DNA of 64,000 bases. Source: an uncultured Sulfitobacter sp. GTDB taxonomy: Bacteria > Pseudomonadota > Alphaproteobacteria > Rhodobacterales > Rhodobacteraceae. Below, one piece after another: positions 19,115 to 28,002 of the stretch. The DNA lies in the NCBI RefSeq assembly GCF_947497275.1, contig NZ_CANMFS010000013.1, positions 1 through 64,000 of the forward strand, in the 5' to 3' direction. The translations under genes and the position numbers were made by a program. How positions within the stretch are numbered: position 1 is the stretch's first letter; the number at the start of each line of letters is the position of its first letter. The notes under the pieces were generated by a model that saw nothing but the letters and a program-made list of their open reading frames with translations, had not been told where the DNA came from and did not search any database.

Positions 19115-19160
19115 AGTGTTGTCCTTGCGGTTAATGTGTCAGAAAACGAGAGGGAAAGTT

Positions 19161-19814
19161 ATGAGCAACGAAGCGCGCCAGCACCGTTTCACGCCACCGC
19201 CGGGAGCGACGGACATTCTGTTGATCCGGCACGGCGAAACACAGGCCGCCGTGCGCGGCGAGGTGTTTCCGATGATCGACGGGCAGGGCGATCCGGCGCT
19301 GCGCTCCGAAGGGGAGGCACAGGCCCGCGCCGTCGCAGACCGTCTCGTCCGCGAGGCGATCGACGCGATATACGTCACGACGATGCAACGCACGCACCAG
19401 ACGGCAGCCCCGCTTGCAAAGGCGTTGGGCCGCACGCCGATCGTGATGCCGGAACTGCGCGAAGTATTTCTGGGCGATTGGGACGGGGGCGAATACCGCT
19501 TTCGCGCGGCGTCGAACGATCCCGCTTTCGTGCGGGCGCGCGACAGCGGTGAATGGGGTGAAATACCGGGGGCCGAAACAACGGCGGATCTGCATGCCCG
19601 CGTTGCGCGCGGTCTGCGCCAGATTGCGGCGACCCACCCCGACCAACTGGTCGCGGTAGTGGTACATGGCGGGGTGGTGGGTGCGGCGCTGGCGATTGCC
19701 AGCGGATCGGCGCCCTTTGCGTTCAACGGTGCAGCCAACGGGTCGATCAGCCGCATCGTCATACACGAAGAACGCATGATCGTGCGCGGCTTTAACGACT
19801 GCGCGCATTTGTAA
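19161..19814 (+). CDS. Histidine phosphatase family protein
   Basis: Phosphoglycerate-mutase-like phosphatase (217 aa). The catalytic RHGET motif (ILLIRHGETQ) lies near residue 20, with the second catalytic His in VVVHGGVVGAAL. The ATG at 19161 is preceded by GAGGGAAAGTT; earlier in-frame starts (18969) run through the divergent neighbour and are rejected. The gene is single, flanked by a divergent MDR gene and a convergent quinone oxidoreductase. Substrate unknown; a second unrelated member is at 27341. Confidence 0.92.
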   Translation: MSNEARQHRFTPPPGATDILLIRHGETQAAVRGEVFPMIDGQGDPALRSEGEAQARAVADRLVREAIDAIYVTTMQRTHQTAAPLAKALGRTPIVMPELREVFLGDWDGGEYRFRAASNDPAFVRARDSGEWGEIPGAETTADLHARVARGLRQIAATHPDQLVAVVVHGGVVGAALAIASGSAPFAFNGAANGSISRIVIHEERMIVRGFNDCAHL

Positions 19815-19866
19815 CGCGCAGTCGTCCAAGGGTACGTATCGGGGCCGCTGCATCCGCATCGCGGGG

Positions 19867-20865
19867 TTACGCGATGTCCAGAACGACTTTGCCCTGTACC
19901 TTGCGGTCCTGCATCAGGTTAAGTGCATCCGCCGCCTGTTCCAGCGGGAAGCGCGCCGAGATGCGCGGCTTGATCTGACCATCCGCATACATGCGGAACA
20001 GATCGGCCATGTTTTCGGCGTGCATATCAGGTTCGCGCAGGGTGTGCGCGCCCCAGAACACGCCGACGATCTGGCAGCCCTTGAGCAGTGTGAGGTTCAG
20101 CGGAATTTTCGGAATGCCGGCAGGGAAACCGACGACCAGATAGCGGCCTTTCCATGCCAGCGCGCGGACCGCCGGTTCGGCATAGGGCCCACCGACTGCA
20201 TCGTAGACGACATCGACGCCGTCACCGCCCGCAAGCTCCTTGATCTTGTTCGAGAACGCCTTTTGCGTGTCGCGGTCGTCCATCTCCCGGCTGTAAACGA
20301 TGGTTTCGTCGGCACCCAGGTCGCGGCAGAACTGCGCCTTGTCCTCGGACGAGACGGCGGCGATGACGCGCGCACCCGCCGCCTTGCCAAGCTCTATCGC
20401 GGCCACACCCACGCCACCGGCAGCGCCGAGGATCAGCAGTGATTCGCCCGGCTTGATCTCGGCGCGGTTTTTCAGCGCGTGATGCGACGTGCCATAGGTA
20501 AGCATCAGACAGGCCGCCTCGTCGAATGGCATCCCTTCGGGTATCTTCATCACCCGCGCGGCCTCCGCCACGATATGGGTGGCAAACCCGCCGAAACCGG
20601 TCATCGCCAGCACACGGTCGCCCACAGCAAAACCGGTGACACCCTCGCCGACCGCGTCGATTTCGCCCGCAACCTCACCGCCCGGCGCAAAGGGGCGCGG
20701 TGGTTTCATTTGGTACATGTCCTTGATAATCAGCGTATCAGGGAAATTCAGACCGGCGGCGCGGATGCGGATTCGCACGTGGTTCTTTTTGGGTTCCGGC
20801 GTATCCATTTCGCTTAATTTCAGCGTCTCGGGGCCGCCCGGCTCGTGGCTCAGCATTGCTTTCAT
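19867..20865 (-). CDS. NADPH:quinone oxidoreductase family protein
   Basis: Medium-chain reductase of the quinone oxidoreductase branch (332 aa). The start at 20865 follows GGAGGATTACCCAG and gives the normal N-terminus MKAMLSHEPGGPETL; the longer frame from 20943 is unlikely. The NADPH site is LLILGAAGGVGVAAIELGK. Residues LMLTYGTSHHAL and FAPGGEVAGEIDAVGEG are typical of the family and there are no zinc ligands. It is divergent from the acyl-CoA operon at 21004, and the 138-bp region between them carries an IclR-type operator candidate, so the two may be co-regulated. Confidence 0.93.
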   Translation of the reverse strand: MKAMLSHEPGGPETLKLSEMDTPEPKKNHVRIRIRAAGLNFPDTLIIKDMYQMKPPRPFAPGGEVAGEIDAVGEGVTGFAVGDRVLAMTGFGGFATHIVAEAARVMKIPEGMPFDEAACLMLTYGTSHHALKNRAEIKPGESLLILGAAGGVGVAAIELGKAAGARVIAAVSSEDKAQFCRDLGADETIVYSREMDDRDTQKAFSNKIKELAGGDGVDVVYDAVGGPYAEPAVRALAWKGRYLVVGFPAGIPKIPLNLTLLKGCQIVGVFWGAHTLREPDMHAENMADLFRMYADGQIKPRISARFPLEQAADALNLMQDRKVQGKVVLDIA

Positions 20866-20942
20866 CTGGGTAATCCTCCGTTGAATTTGGGATGCAGTAG
20901 GGTCAGTGCAACTCGGTCTTGTCAATCGAATTTCGAAATGCA

Positions 20943-20959
20943 ATTCTGCTCTGCGGAAT
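20943..20959. promoter_or_regulatory. IclR-type operator candidate ATTCTGC-TCT-GCGGAAT
   Basis: Inverted repeat with 7-base arms, one mismatch, and a 3-base spacer, between the divergent quinone oxidoreductase and acyl-CoA operons. It closely matches the perfect repeat GTTCCGC-ACA-GCGGAAC just after the IclR gene at the end of the same operon (29855-29871). A weak TTGTCA (20919-20924) lies one 17-base spacer upstream, so binding here would block the promoter. Assignment to the IclR protein is inference. Confidence 0.55.
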
Positions 20960-20964
20960 GGTAG

Positions 20965-20986
20965 CCCGCAAGAGGTTGCGGGTTTT
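20965..20986 (+). promoter_or_regulatory. Leader stem-loop with T-run (attenuator-like)
   Basis: CCCGCAA (20965-20971) pairs perfectly with TTGCGGG (20976-20982) around a GAGG loop, followed at once by TTTT. The structure sits between the operator candidate and the GGGAGGAT ribosome site of the acyl-CoA dehydrogenase at 21004. By shape it is a small intrinsic terminator inside the 5' leader. Whether it terminates in vivo cannot be seen. Confidence 0.45.
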
Positions 20987-21003
20987 CACAGGGAGGATGA
21001 CGC

Positions 21004-22182
21004 ATGGACACTGGTCAGACGGCTGAGGAATTCCGCGCGGAGCTGCGCGCGTGGCTCGAAGAGAATTGTCCGCAGGAAATGCGCGACAGCGGGGCCGGCG
21101 AAGAGGACATCTGCTGGGGCGGCAAGAACTGGGAGTTTACCAGCGAGGCGCAGAAGCAGTGGCTCGAACGCTGCGCCGCCAAGGGCTACACGGTGCCGAC
21201 TTGGCCCAGGGACTACGGCGGAGCCGGTCTGACGCGCGAGCAGGAAAAGATCTTCCACGAGGAGATGGACCGGATCAACGCGCGCTCACCTCTGCAAAGC
21301 TTCGGCATCTGGATGCTGGGGCCCGCGCTTTTGCATTTCGGCAGCCACGAGCAGAAGTTGCACTATCTCCCTCCGATCGCACGCGGCGAGATCCGCTGGT
21401 GCCAGGGCTATTCAGAGCCGGGCGCGGGATCGGATCTGGCCAATGTGCAGACCAAGGGCGAGGACAAGGGCGATCACTGGCTCGTCAACGGCCAGAAGAT
21501 CTGGACCTCCTACGCCGATCAGGCCGATTGGATCTTTGCGCTGGTGCGCACCGACCGCGAGGCCCCCAAGCACAAGGGCATTTCGTTTTTGCTGATCGAC
21601 ATGGAGCAGGACGGCGTCGAAACGCGGCCCATCCGCATGATTTCGGGCATCTCGCCGTTCTGCGAGACGTTTTTCGACGATGCCAAAGTGCCGAAGGAGC
21701 AGATCGTGGGCGAGGAGAATCGCGGCTGGGATGTTGCGAAATACCTGCTCACCCACGAACGCGAGATGATCTCGGGCGGCGGTCAGGGATTGTCGGGCGG
21801 CGGCCGTGCCCTGGGCGCGGTGCTGGCCGAGACGATGGGCGACGACGGGCTGACGGATGCCACGCTGCGCGCCGACGCGATGCGTTGCGAGGTGGACGCG
21901 CTTGCGATTGGCCTGACGCTTGAGCGGTACAAGGACCAGTCTGAAGCGGGGCAAGGTGCGGGCGATGCCTCCGCGATGCTGAAATACATGGGCACCGAGC
22001 TGAACAAGCAGCGCCACGAATTGCTGATGGCGGCGGGCGGCTCGGACGCGCTGGAATGGGACGGGCCGCAGGGCAACCGCGCAGGCAACTGGCTGCGCAC
22101 CAAGGCCAATTCAATCGAAGGCGGGACGAGCGAAGTGATGCTGAGCATCGTGTCGCGCCGCGTGCTGGGACTTCCGGGGTAA
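21004..22182 (+). CDS. Acyl-CoA dehydrogenase, subunit with catalytic half-site
   Basis: First of two adjacent acyl-CoA dehydrogenases (392 aa). It retains the substrate/FAD motif YSEPGAGSDLAN (Ser137-Glu138-Pro139), NGQKIWTSYAD, and the C-terminal SIEGGTSEVMLSIVSRRVLGLPG carrying the expected catalytic Glu region (Glu372/Glu377). It lacks the RxxFG and Q-HGGxG FAD-binding motifs, which the next gene supplies. This complementary loss is known for alpha2beta2 acyl-CoA dehydrogenases of steroid side-chain degradation. It opens a nine-gene operon ending in an IclR regulator and has a GGGAGGAT ribosome site. Confidence 0.93.
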   Translation: MDTGQTAEEFRAELRAWLEENCPQEMRDSGAGEEDICWGGKNWEFTSEAQKQWLERCAAKGYTVPTWPRDYGGAGLTREQEKIFHEEMDRINARSPLQSFGIWMLGPALLHFGSHEQKLHYLPPIARGEIRWCQGYSEPGAGSDLANVQTKGEDKGDHWLVNGQKIWTSYADQADWIFALVRTDREAPKHKGISFLLIDMEQDGVETRPIRMISGISPFCETFFDDAKVPKEQIVGEENRGWDVAKYLLTHEREMISGGGQGLSGGGRALGAVLAETMGDDGLTDATLRADAMRCEVDALAIGLTLERYKDQSEAGQGAGDASAMLKYMGTELNKQRHELLMAAGGSDALEWDGPQGNRAGNWLRTKANSIEGGTSEVMLSIVSRRVLGLPG

Positions 22183-22187
22183 CTGAC

Positions 22188-23303
22188 ATGACCAAACTAG
22201 TGCTGACCGAAGAAGAAACGATGCTGGGCGACATGGCGCGCGGATTTCTTGACGGGGCTGCACCCGTCAAGGCGTTCCGCAAGCTGCGCGACGAGGGCAA
22301 GACCTTTGATGCGAAGCTGTGGAAGGAAATGGCCGACATGGGCTGGGCCGGGGTGCTGATATCCGAAGAGCAGGGCGGCTCTGACATGGGATATGCGGCC
22401 GCCAATGTGATCGCGCAGGAGATGGGCAAGACGCTGGTGGTCAGCCCGTTTCTGTCGACCGCCGTGATGGCGGCGACGGCCCTGCGGCAAGTGGGCGATA
22501 CACGGGCCAAGGATGCACTGTCGAAGATCGCCAGCGGCGATCTGACCTATGCGCTGGCGATCGACGAGGGGATCAAACATGACCCCAACGCCACCGAGAT
22601 GGACGCGAAGGCGGACGGCAATGGGTTCCGGCTGAATGGCAGGAAGACTTTTGTCGTCGACGGTGCCATGGCCGACAGGTTGCTGGTGCTGGCGAAAACC
22701 GGTGATGGTCTGACGCTGTTCGACATTCCGGCAGACCGCGCAGGAATCACTCGAGATGCGTCCAACATGATCGACGCCCGGGATGCGGCGCGGATCACCT
22801 TTGACGATGTCGAGGCGACGGGCGATGACGTTCTGGGCCAGGTCGACAGCGCGATGAGCGTTCTGAAGCCCGCGCTCGAAGCGGGACAGGCGGCACTGGC
22901 GGCGGAAACGGCTGGCCTTGCGGCGGGGGCTTTCGGCATGACGGTTGGCTACCTCAAGGAGCGCAAGCAATTCGGCACTCTGATCGGCAGCTTTCAGGCG
23001 TTGCAGCACCGTGCGGCGCACCTGTGGTGCGAAACCGAAGTCACCGCGTCGGCGGTTCTGAACGCGGGCCGCTTGCTCGACACTGATCCCGGCAATGCGA
23101 CGCTGGCGGTCTCACTGGCCAAGGCGCGTGCCACCGCGACGGCCAAGCTGGCGGTGATCGAGGGTGTGCAGATGCACGGTGGTATTGGCATGACCGATGA
23201 TTACGATATGGGTTTTTACATGAAGCGGGCGCGGGTCGCGGCGGAGTGGCTGGGAGATTACAGCTATCACGCCGAGAAAATCGCCGCACTGAGGGGATTC
23301 TGA
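22188..23303 (+). CDS. Acyl-CoA dehydrogenase, partner subunit
   Basis: Second acyl-CoA dehydrogenase (371 aa), starting 6 bp after the first stops. It has the FAD-binding ERKQFGTLIGSFQALQH (Arg259) and VQMHGGIGMTDDYD motifs. Where the first protein has SEPGAGSD, it reads ALAIDEGIKHDPNAT, so the TEPxxGSD element is missing, as is the C-terminal EGGTSE block. It probably cannot act alone and should form a heteromer with the 21004 product. The start at 22188 gives MTKLVLTEEETML; longer frames overlap the preceding gene. Confidence 0.92.
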   Translation: MTKLVLTEEETMLGDMARGFLDGAAPVKAFRKLRDEGKTFDAKLWKEMADMGWAGVLISEEQGGSDMGYAAANVIAQEMGKTLVVSPFLSTAVMAATALRQVGDTRAKDALSKIASGDLTYALAIDEGIKHDPNATEMDAKADGNGFRLNGRKTFVVDGAMADRLLVLAKTGDGLTLFDIPADRAGITRDASNMIDARDAARITFDDVEATGDDVLGQVDSAMSVLKPALEAGQAALAAETAGLAAGAFGMTVGYLKERKQFGTLIGSFQALQHRAAHLWCETEVTASAVLNAGRLLDTDPGNATLAVSLAKARATATAKLAVIEGVQMHGGIGMTDDYDMGFYMKRARVAAEWLGDYSYHAEKIAALRGF

Positions 23304-23305
23304 GC

Positions 23306-24127
23306 ATGGATATTCAGTCACTATTCGGGCTTGAGGGCAAAACAGTCCTTGTTACCGGCGGGGCCACCGGGATCGGCCGCATGGCTGCCGAGGCACTGGT
23401 GCGCGCGGGGGCAACCGTGTTGATTGCCAGCCGCAAGGGCGAGGCATGTGAAGCCGTCGCCGAAGAGCTCAACGATTTGGGCGCATCCGGCAAGGCGATC
23501 GGTTTTGCCGGGGACGTCGGCAGCGAAGAGGGTGTCGACGCCTTGGTCGCCGCCGTGAAGGAGCGGACGGAAACGCTCGATATCCTGATGAACAACGCCG
23601 GCCTGACATGGGGTGCCCCGCTGGGCGACTTCCCGTTCAAGGCGTGGGACAAGGTGATGAGCGTGAACGTCGCCGGGGTCTTCGACCTGACGCAAAAGCT
23701 GTTGCCGATGCTCAAGGCCGGGGGCAGCGTCGACGACCCGGCCCGCGTGATCAACGTAGGCTCTGTCATGGGCGAGCGGGAAATGGGCGACGGCGCTTAC
23801 AGCTATTCCGCGTCCAAGGCCGCTGTCATGCATCTGACGCGGATACTGGCCAAGGAGTTGGCGGGCGATGCGATCACCGTCAATTCCTTGGCGCCGGGGC
23901 CCTTCGTCAGCCGCATGACCGCCTTTGCGACCCATGATACGGACATGCGCGACAAGGTTGGCAAAGATGTGCCGCTGCAGCGGGTCGGCCGCGAGGAAGA
24001 CATCGCGGGCAGCGTTCTGTTCCTGTGTGGGCGCGGTGGTGCCTATGTCACCGGCGCGGCAATCCCGATTTCCGGCGGCATCAACGTGATGTCAGGGCCG
24101 AACATCTTTGAACAGGCGCTGCACTGA
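23306..24127 (+). CDS. SDR family oxidoreductase
   Basis: Classical short-chain dehydrogenase/reductase (273 aa). NAD(P) motif TGGATGIG at residues 17-24, NNAG in the middle, and catalytic YSASK with an upstream Ser in NVGSVMG. The ATG at 23306 lies 2 bp after the dehydrogenase stop. The stop overlaps the next SDR start (TGATG). Probably oxidises or reduces a hydroxyacyl or keto intermediate in the same pathway. Confidence 0.93.
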   Translation: MDIQSLFGLEGKTVLVTGGATGIGRMAAEALVRAGATVLIASRKGEACEAVAEELNDLGASGKAIGFAGDVGSEEGVDALVAAVKERTETLDILMNNAGLTWGAPLGDFPFKAWDKVMSVNVAGVFDLTQKLLPMLKAGGSVDDPARVINVGSVMGEREMGDGAYSYSASKAAVMHLTRILAKELAGDAITVNSLAPGPFVSRMTAFATHDTDMRDKVGKDVPLQRVGREEDIAGSVLFLCGRGGAYVTGAAIPISGGINVMSGPNIFEQALH

Positions 24128-25053
24128 TGGCTGATATTCAATTTGACGGACGGGTGGCGATTGTCACCGGCGCGGGGGTCGGCCTTGGCCGCTGTCACGC
24201 ATTGGGTCTGGCCGCGCGTGGTGCCAAGGTTGTCGTCAATGATCTGGGCGTGGGCCGCGACGGTGTCGGCGCGTCGTCGGAGGCGGCGGATTCCGTGGTG
24301 GCCGAGATCAAGGCGGCGGGCGGCGAAGCGATGGCGCATGGCTGTGACGTGTCCGACGAGGACGGCGTCAGGGATATGGTCGCGCAGGCGATGGACGCCT
24401 GGGGCCGCATCGACGTGGTGGTCAACAACGCAGGTATCCTGCGCGACAAGACGTTCGCCAAGATGGACATGGCGGATTTCCGCAAAGTCGTGGATGTGCA
24501 CCTGATCGGATCCGCCAACGTCTGCCATGCGTGCTGGCCGATCATGCGCGAACAGAAATACGGACGCATCGTTCTGACCTCCTCGGGGTCGGGGCTTTAC
24601 GGTAATTTCGGGCAGTCGAATTACGGTGCCGCGAAGGCGGCCATGCTGGGGTTGATGAATGTCCTGCACATGGAAGGCGCGCGCGACAACATCCGCGTCA
24701 ACACCCTGGCCCCGACGGCGGCGACACGGATGACCGAGGATCTATTGCCACCCGAGGCGCAGGAATTGCTTGCTCCCGAAACCATCACGCCGGGCTTGCT
24801 CTATCTGGTGAGCGACGACGGCCCGAGCCAGGTGATTCTTGGCGCGGGGGCGGGCAGCTTTGCCGAAACCCGCGTGTACGAGACGCGCGGCATCACCCTG
24901 ACGGGCGACGACAACACCCCCGAAGCTGTCGCTGCGCAATTCGCGCAAATTCGAGATCCGCAAAATCAGGAACAACTGGGCGACGCATTCGGCCAGACCA
25001 AGAAATACGCCCTCAGTGCAGCCAAGGCCAGTGGCCTGAAGCTGGACTGGTAA
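24127..25053 (+). CDS. SDR family oxidoreductase, MFE-2 / (R)-3-hydroxyacyl-CoA dehydrogenase-like
   Basis: Longer SDR (308 aa) with TGAGVGLG, the inserted VVNDLGVGRDGVGASSEAAD loop, NNAGILRDKTFAKM and the catalytic YGAAK after TSSGSGLYGNFGQSN. The NDLG loop and the NNAG-I-L-R-D sequence are characteristic of the dehydrogenase domain of peroxisomal multifunctional enzyme type 2 and its bacterial relatives. It likely oxidises a 3-hydroxyacyl-CoA before thiolysis by the next gene. The C-terminal roughly 50 residues extend beyond the core fold. Confidence 0.92.
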   Translation: MADIQFDGRVAIVTGAGVGLGRCHALGLAARGAKVVVNDLGVGRDGVGASSEAADSVVAEIKAAGGEAMAHGCDVSDEDGVRDMVAQAMDAWGRIDVVVNNAGILRDKTFAKMDMADFRKVVDVHLIGSANVCHACWPIMREQKYGRIVLTSSGSGLYGNFGQSNYGAAKAAMLGLMNVLHMEGARDNIRVNTLAPTAATRMTEDLLPPEAQELLAPETITPGLLYLVSDDGPSQVILGAGAGSFAETRVYETRGITLTGDDNTPEAVAAQFAQIRDPQNQEQLGDAFGQTKKYALSAAKASGLKLDW

Positions 25054-25077
25054 TTTAACTACAAAGGAGACTTCAAC

Positions 25078-26274
25078 ATGCGCGACGCAGTCATCGTATC
25101 CACAGCACGGACCCCCATTGGCAAAGCCTACCGGGGTGCGTTCAACAACACCACGCCACAGGCGCTTGCGGGCCACGTTATCGCCGAGGCGGTCAAGCGC
25201 GCCGGCGTCGACCCGGCGGAAATTCAGGATTGCCTCATGGGTTCCGCCCTGCAGCAGGGCCACGCGGCGGGCAACATCGCGCGTCAGGCGGCGATCCGTG
25301 CGGGTCTTCCGGTCACGGTTGCGGGCATGTCGCTGGATCGGCAGTGCGCCTCCGGCATGATGGCGATCGCCACGGCGGCCAAGCAGGTCATCACGGACGG
25401 CATGGACGTCGTCGTGGGCGGCGGTGTCGAAAGCATCTCGATGGTGCAGACGCCCGAAATGCGCGTCAAGGCCGATCCATGGCTTCAGGAGCACAAGCCC
25501 GCGATCTACATGTCGATGCTGGAAACCGCCGAAACGGTGGCAGAGCGGTACAACGTCAGCCGCGAGCGGCAGGACGAGTACGCTGCACGCAGCCAGGACC
25601 GCACCCATGCGGCACAGGAAGCGGGTAAGTTCGACGACGAGATCGTGCCGATGACATCCAAGATGATGGTGCAGAACAAGGAAACCAAGGAAATCAGCGA
25701 GCACGAAGTGACGCTGGAAAAGGACGAGGGCAACCGCCCCGGTACCTCCAAGGAAAGCCTTGCGGGTTTGCAGCCGGTGTTCAAGGACGGCATCGTCATC
25801 CAGGAAGGCAAATACATCACGGCCGGTAACGCGTCGCAGCTCAGCGATGGCGCCTCCGCGACCGTGGTGATGGAAGCGAAGAAGGCCGAACAGATGGGCC
25901 TGCAACCACTGGGCCGCTACGTCGGCGTGATGGCCGCGGGCTGCGAGCCCGACGAGATGGGCATCGGCCCGATCTACGCCGTGCCGCCGCTGCTCAAGGC
26001 ACACGGGTTGACGATGGACGACATTGGCCTGTGGGAGCTGAACGAAGCCTTCGCCGTGCAGGTGATCCAGTCGCGCGATGTCCTGGGCATCCCCGACGAT
26101 ATCCTGAACGTCAACGGCGGTGCGATCTCCATCGGTCACCCCTACGGCATGTCCGGTGCGCGCATGGTCGGTCACGCGCTGATCGAGGGCAAGCGCCGCG
26201 GTGCGAAATACGTCGTCTGCACCATGTGCGTGGGCGGCGGAATGGGTGCTGCGGGCCTTTTCGAAGTCCTGTAA
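25078..26274 (+). CDS. Acetyl-CoA C-acyltransferase (thiolase)
   Basis: Degradative-type thiolase (398 aa) cleaving a 3-ketoacyl-CoA with CoA. The nucleophilic Cys90 is in [11 protein letters not shown]. His354 of the [10 protein letters not shown] motif and Cys384 of [10 protein letters not shown] complete the triad. N-terminus [19 protein letters not shown] is standard. It sits 24 bp after the MFE-2-like SDR with an AAAGGAG site. Thiolase after paired dehydrogenases and two SDRs makes a near-complete beta-oxidation cycle; the enoyl-CoA hydratase must come from elsewhere, for example the MaoC at 17627 or the crotonase at 42743. Confidence 0.96.
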   Translation: MRDAVIVSTARTPIGKAYRGAFNNTTPQALAGHVIAEAVKRAGVDPAEIQDCLMGSALQQGHAAGNIARQAAIRAGLPVTVAGMSLDRQCASGMMAIATAAKQVITDGMDVVVGGGVESISMVQTPEMRVKADPWLQEHKPAIYMSMLETAETVAERYNVSRERQDEYAARSQDRTHAAQEAGKFDDEIVPMTSKMMVQNKETKEISEHEVTLEKDEGNRPGTSKESLAGLQPVFKDGIVIQEGKYITAGNASQLSDGASATVVMEAKKAEQMGLQPLGRYVGVMAAGCEPDEMGIGPIYAVPPLLKAHGLTMDDIGLWELNEAFAVQVIQSRDVLGIPDDILNVNGGAISIGHPYGMSGARMVGHALIEGKRRGAKYVVCTMCVGGGMGAAGLFEVL

Positions 26275-26346
26275 GCCTTGCGCTTTGCCAACAAGAGGGG
26301 CGGGTTTTCCCGCCCCCTCACCGTCAATATGCCATCAGGAGGCCCC

Positions 26347-27339
26347 ATGCCCCGAGACGATTCCCACCTGCCAGAGGCGTTGCGCGGTCTGCGCATCCCG
26401 CTGATCGCATCGCCATTGTTCATCATCTCGGTGCCCAAGCTGGTCATCGCCCAGTGCAAGGCGGGCATCATCGGCGCATTTCCCGCGCTCAACGCGCGTG
26501 AGGGCAAGGGCGAGCATCCGCTGCTCGACACCTGGCTGACAGAGATCAAGGAAGAACTGGACCGCCACAACCAGGCGAACCCGGATACCCCTGCTGCGCC
26601 CTATGCGGTCAACCAGATCGTCCACCGCTCGAACGAGCGTCTGGAGCGGGATCTGGAGATTTGCGTCAAGCACGAGGTGCCGGTCTGGATCACGTCGCTG
26701 GGCGCGCGGGTAGAAGTCAACGAGGCGGCGCATTCGTGCGGTGGCATCGTGCTGCACGACATCATCAACAACAAATTCGCCAGGAAGGCTGTTGAGAAGG
26801 GCGCCGATGGTCTGGTTGCCGTGGCCGCCGGTGCAGGCGGACATGCGGGCCAACAATCGCCCTTCGCGCTCGTGCGCGAAATCCGCGAATGGTACGACGG
26901 GCCGATCGCGCTGTCGGGGGCGATAGCGACGGGCGAAAGCCTGTTGGCCGCGCGCGCGCTGGGGGCCGATCTGGGCTATACCGGTTCGCCGTTCATCGCC
27001 ACGGACGAGGCCAACGCCGATCAGGCCTACAAGGATATGATCGTCGGCAGCGGTGCGGATGATATCGTGTATTCATCGCTGTTCACCGGCGTCTGGGGCA
27101 ACTACCTGAAAGGGTCGGTCGAGGCAGCGGGCATGGATCCCGACAACCTGCCACAGGCCGACGCGTCGTCGATGAATTTCGGGTCGGACCGCGAAAAGCC
27201 GAAAGCCTGGAAAACGATCTGGGGGTCGGGCCAAGGCATCGGGGCGATCAAATCGGTCGGACCGGCCAGAAACATCGTGGACCGCATGGCGCGTGAATAC
27301 GAAGCGGCGGGCAAAAAGCTGGCGGCCGAGTTCTCCTGA
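26347..27339 (+). CDS. Nitronate monooxygenase-like FMN flavoprotein
   Basis: TIM-barrel FMN enzyme of the 2-nitropropane dioxygenase/nitronate monooxygenase family (330 aa). N-terminal LRIPLIASPLFIISVPKLV, VAAGAGGHAG (phosphate and catalytic-His region), ALSGAIATGESLLAA and DLGYTGSPFIAT are recognisable. The start at 26347 is chosen because AGGAGGCCCC precedes it. Family members in catabolic operons have been linked to nitroalkane detoxification, but several act as enoyl reductases; its step in this pathway is unclear. Confidence 0.88.
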   Translation: MPRDDSHLPEALRGLRIPLIASPLFIISVPKLVIAQCKAGIIGAFPALNAREGKGEHPLLDTWLTEIKEELDRHNQANPDTPAAPYAVNQIVHRSNERLERDLEICVKHEVPVWITSLGARVEVNEAAHSCGGIVLHDIINNKFARKAVEKGADGLVAVAAGAGGHAGQQSPFALVREIREWYDGPIALSGAIATGESLLAARALGADLGYTGSPFIATDEANADQAYKDMIVGSGADDIVYSSLFTGVWGNYLKGSVEAAGMDPDNLPQADASSMNFGSDREKPKAWKTIWGSGQGIGAIKSVGPARNIVDRMAREYEAAGKKLAAEFS

Positions 27340-27340
27340 G

Positions 27341-27991
27341 ATGGCCGAGCTTGTTATCATACGGCACGGACAGGCCTCTTTCGGACAGCAGAACTACGAT
27401 GTGCTGTCTGATTTGGGACGTGCGCAGGCGCGGGCCGCCGGGGACTGGCTGCGCGGGATGGACTGGATCCCGGACCGGATTGTGACCGGCACGCTTGACC
27501 GGCAAATCGACACCGCCGTGGAAATGGGGTTCGGCGCGGACGGCGAACGTCACGCTGGCCTGAATGAATACGATTTTGCCGCACTTCTCGATGCGCGGTT
27601 CAACGGTAAGGTGCCAGACGTCGTAAAAGGCGACCGCAAGGAACATTTCCGGACGCTGCGCGACACTGTATTCGCGTGGCAGGACGGCGAGATCGACAAC
27701 CCCTACGAGACGTGGGATGCTTTCGCGGACAGGGTCGAGGCGGCACGCGCCTTTGCCACCGATACGGCGGCAAGGCGGGTTCTGGTCGTAAGTTCGGGTG
27801 GCGTTATCGGGCAGCTTACGGCGGCGTCGCTGGGTGCTCCCGCGCGGCACATGATGCACTTGAACCTGCAAATCAAGAATGCGGCGATCACGCGGTTCGT
27901 GTTTTCGGGCCCGCTGTTTTCGTTGAATGAATTCAATACGACACCGCATTTCGCAACACCGGATGCAATCAAGCTGATGAGTTATAGCTAA
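27341..27991 (+). CDS. Histidine phosphatase family protein
   Basis: Phosphoglycerate-mutase-fold phosphatase (216 aa) starting 1 bp after the preceding stop. Catalytic RHG lies at the extreme N-terminus (MAELVIIRHGQASFG). The second catalytic His of other members seems replaced by Ser/Gly in VLVVSSGGVIGQL, so activity is uncertain. It precedes an APH-fold kinase; if that kinase phosphorylates a hydroxyacyl substrate, this protein could edit or reverse the reaction (inference). Confidence 0.88.
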   Translation: MAELVIIRHGQASFGQQNYDVLSDLGRAQARAAGDWLRGMDWIPDRIVTGTLDRQIDTAVEMGFGADGERHAGLNEYDFAALLDARFNGKVPDVVKGDRKEHFRTLRDTVFAWQDGEIDNPYETWDAFADRVEAARAFATDTAARRVLVVSSGGVIGQLTAASLGAPARHMMHLNLQIKNAAITRFVFSGPLFSLNEFNTTPHFATPDAIKLMSYS

Positions 27992-28002
27992 GGGATACTG
28001 GC

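Noticed and set aside
18969-19160. Long N-terminus for the histidine phosphatase at 19161
   Set aside because: Would run through the start of the divergent MDR gene. The ATG at 19161 has a ribosome site and the correct N-terminus.
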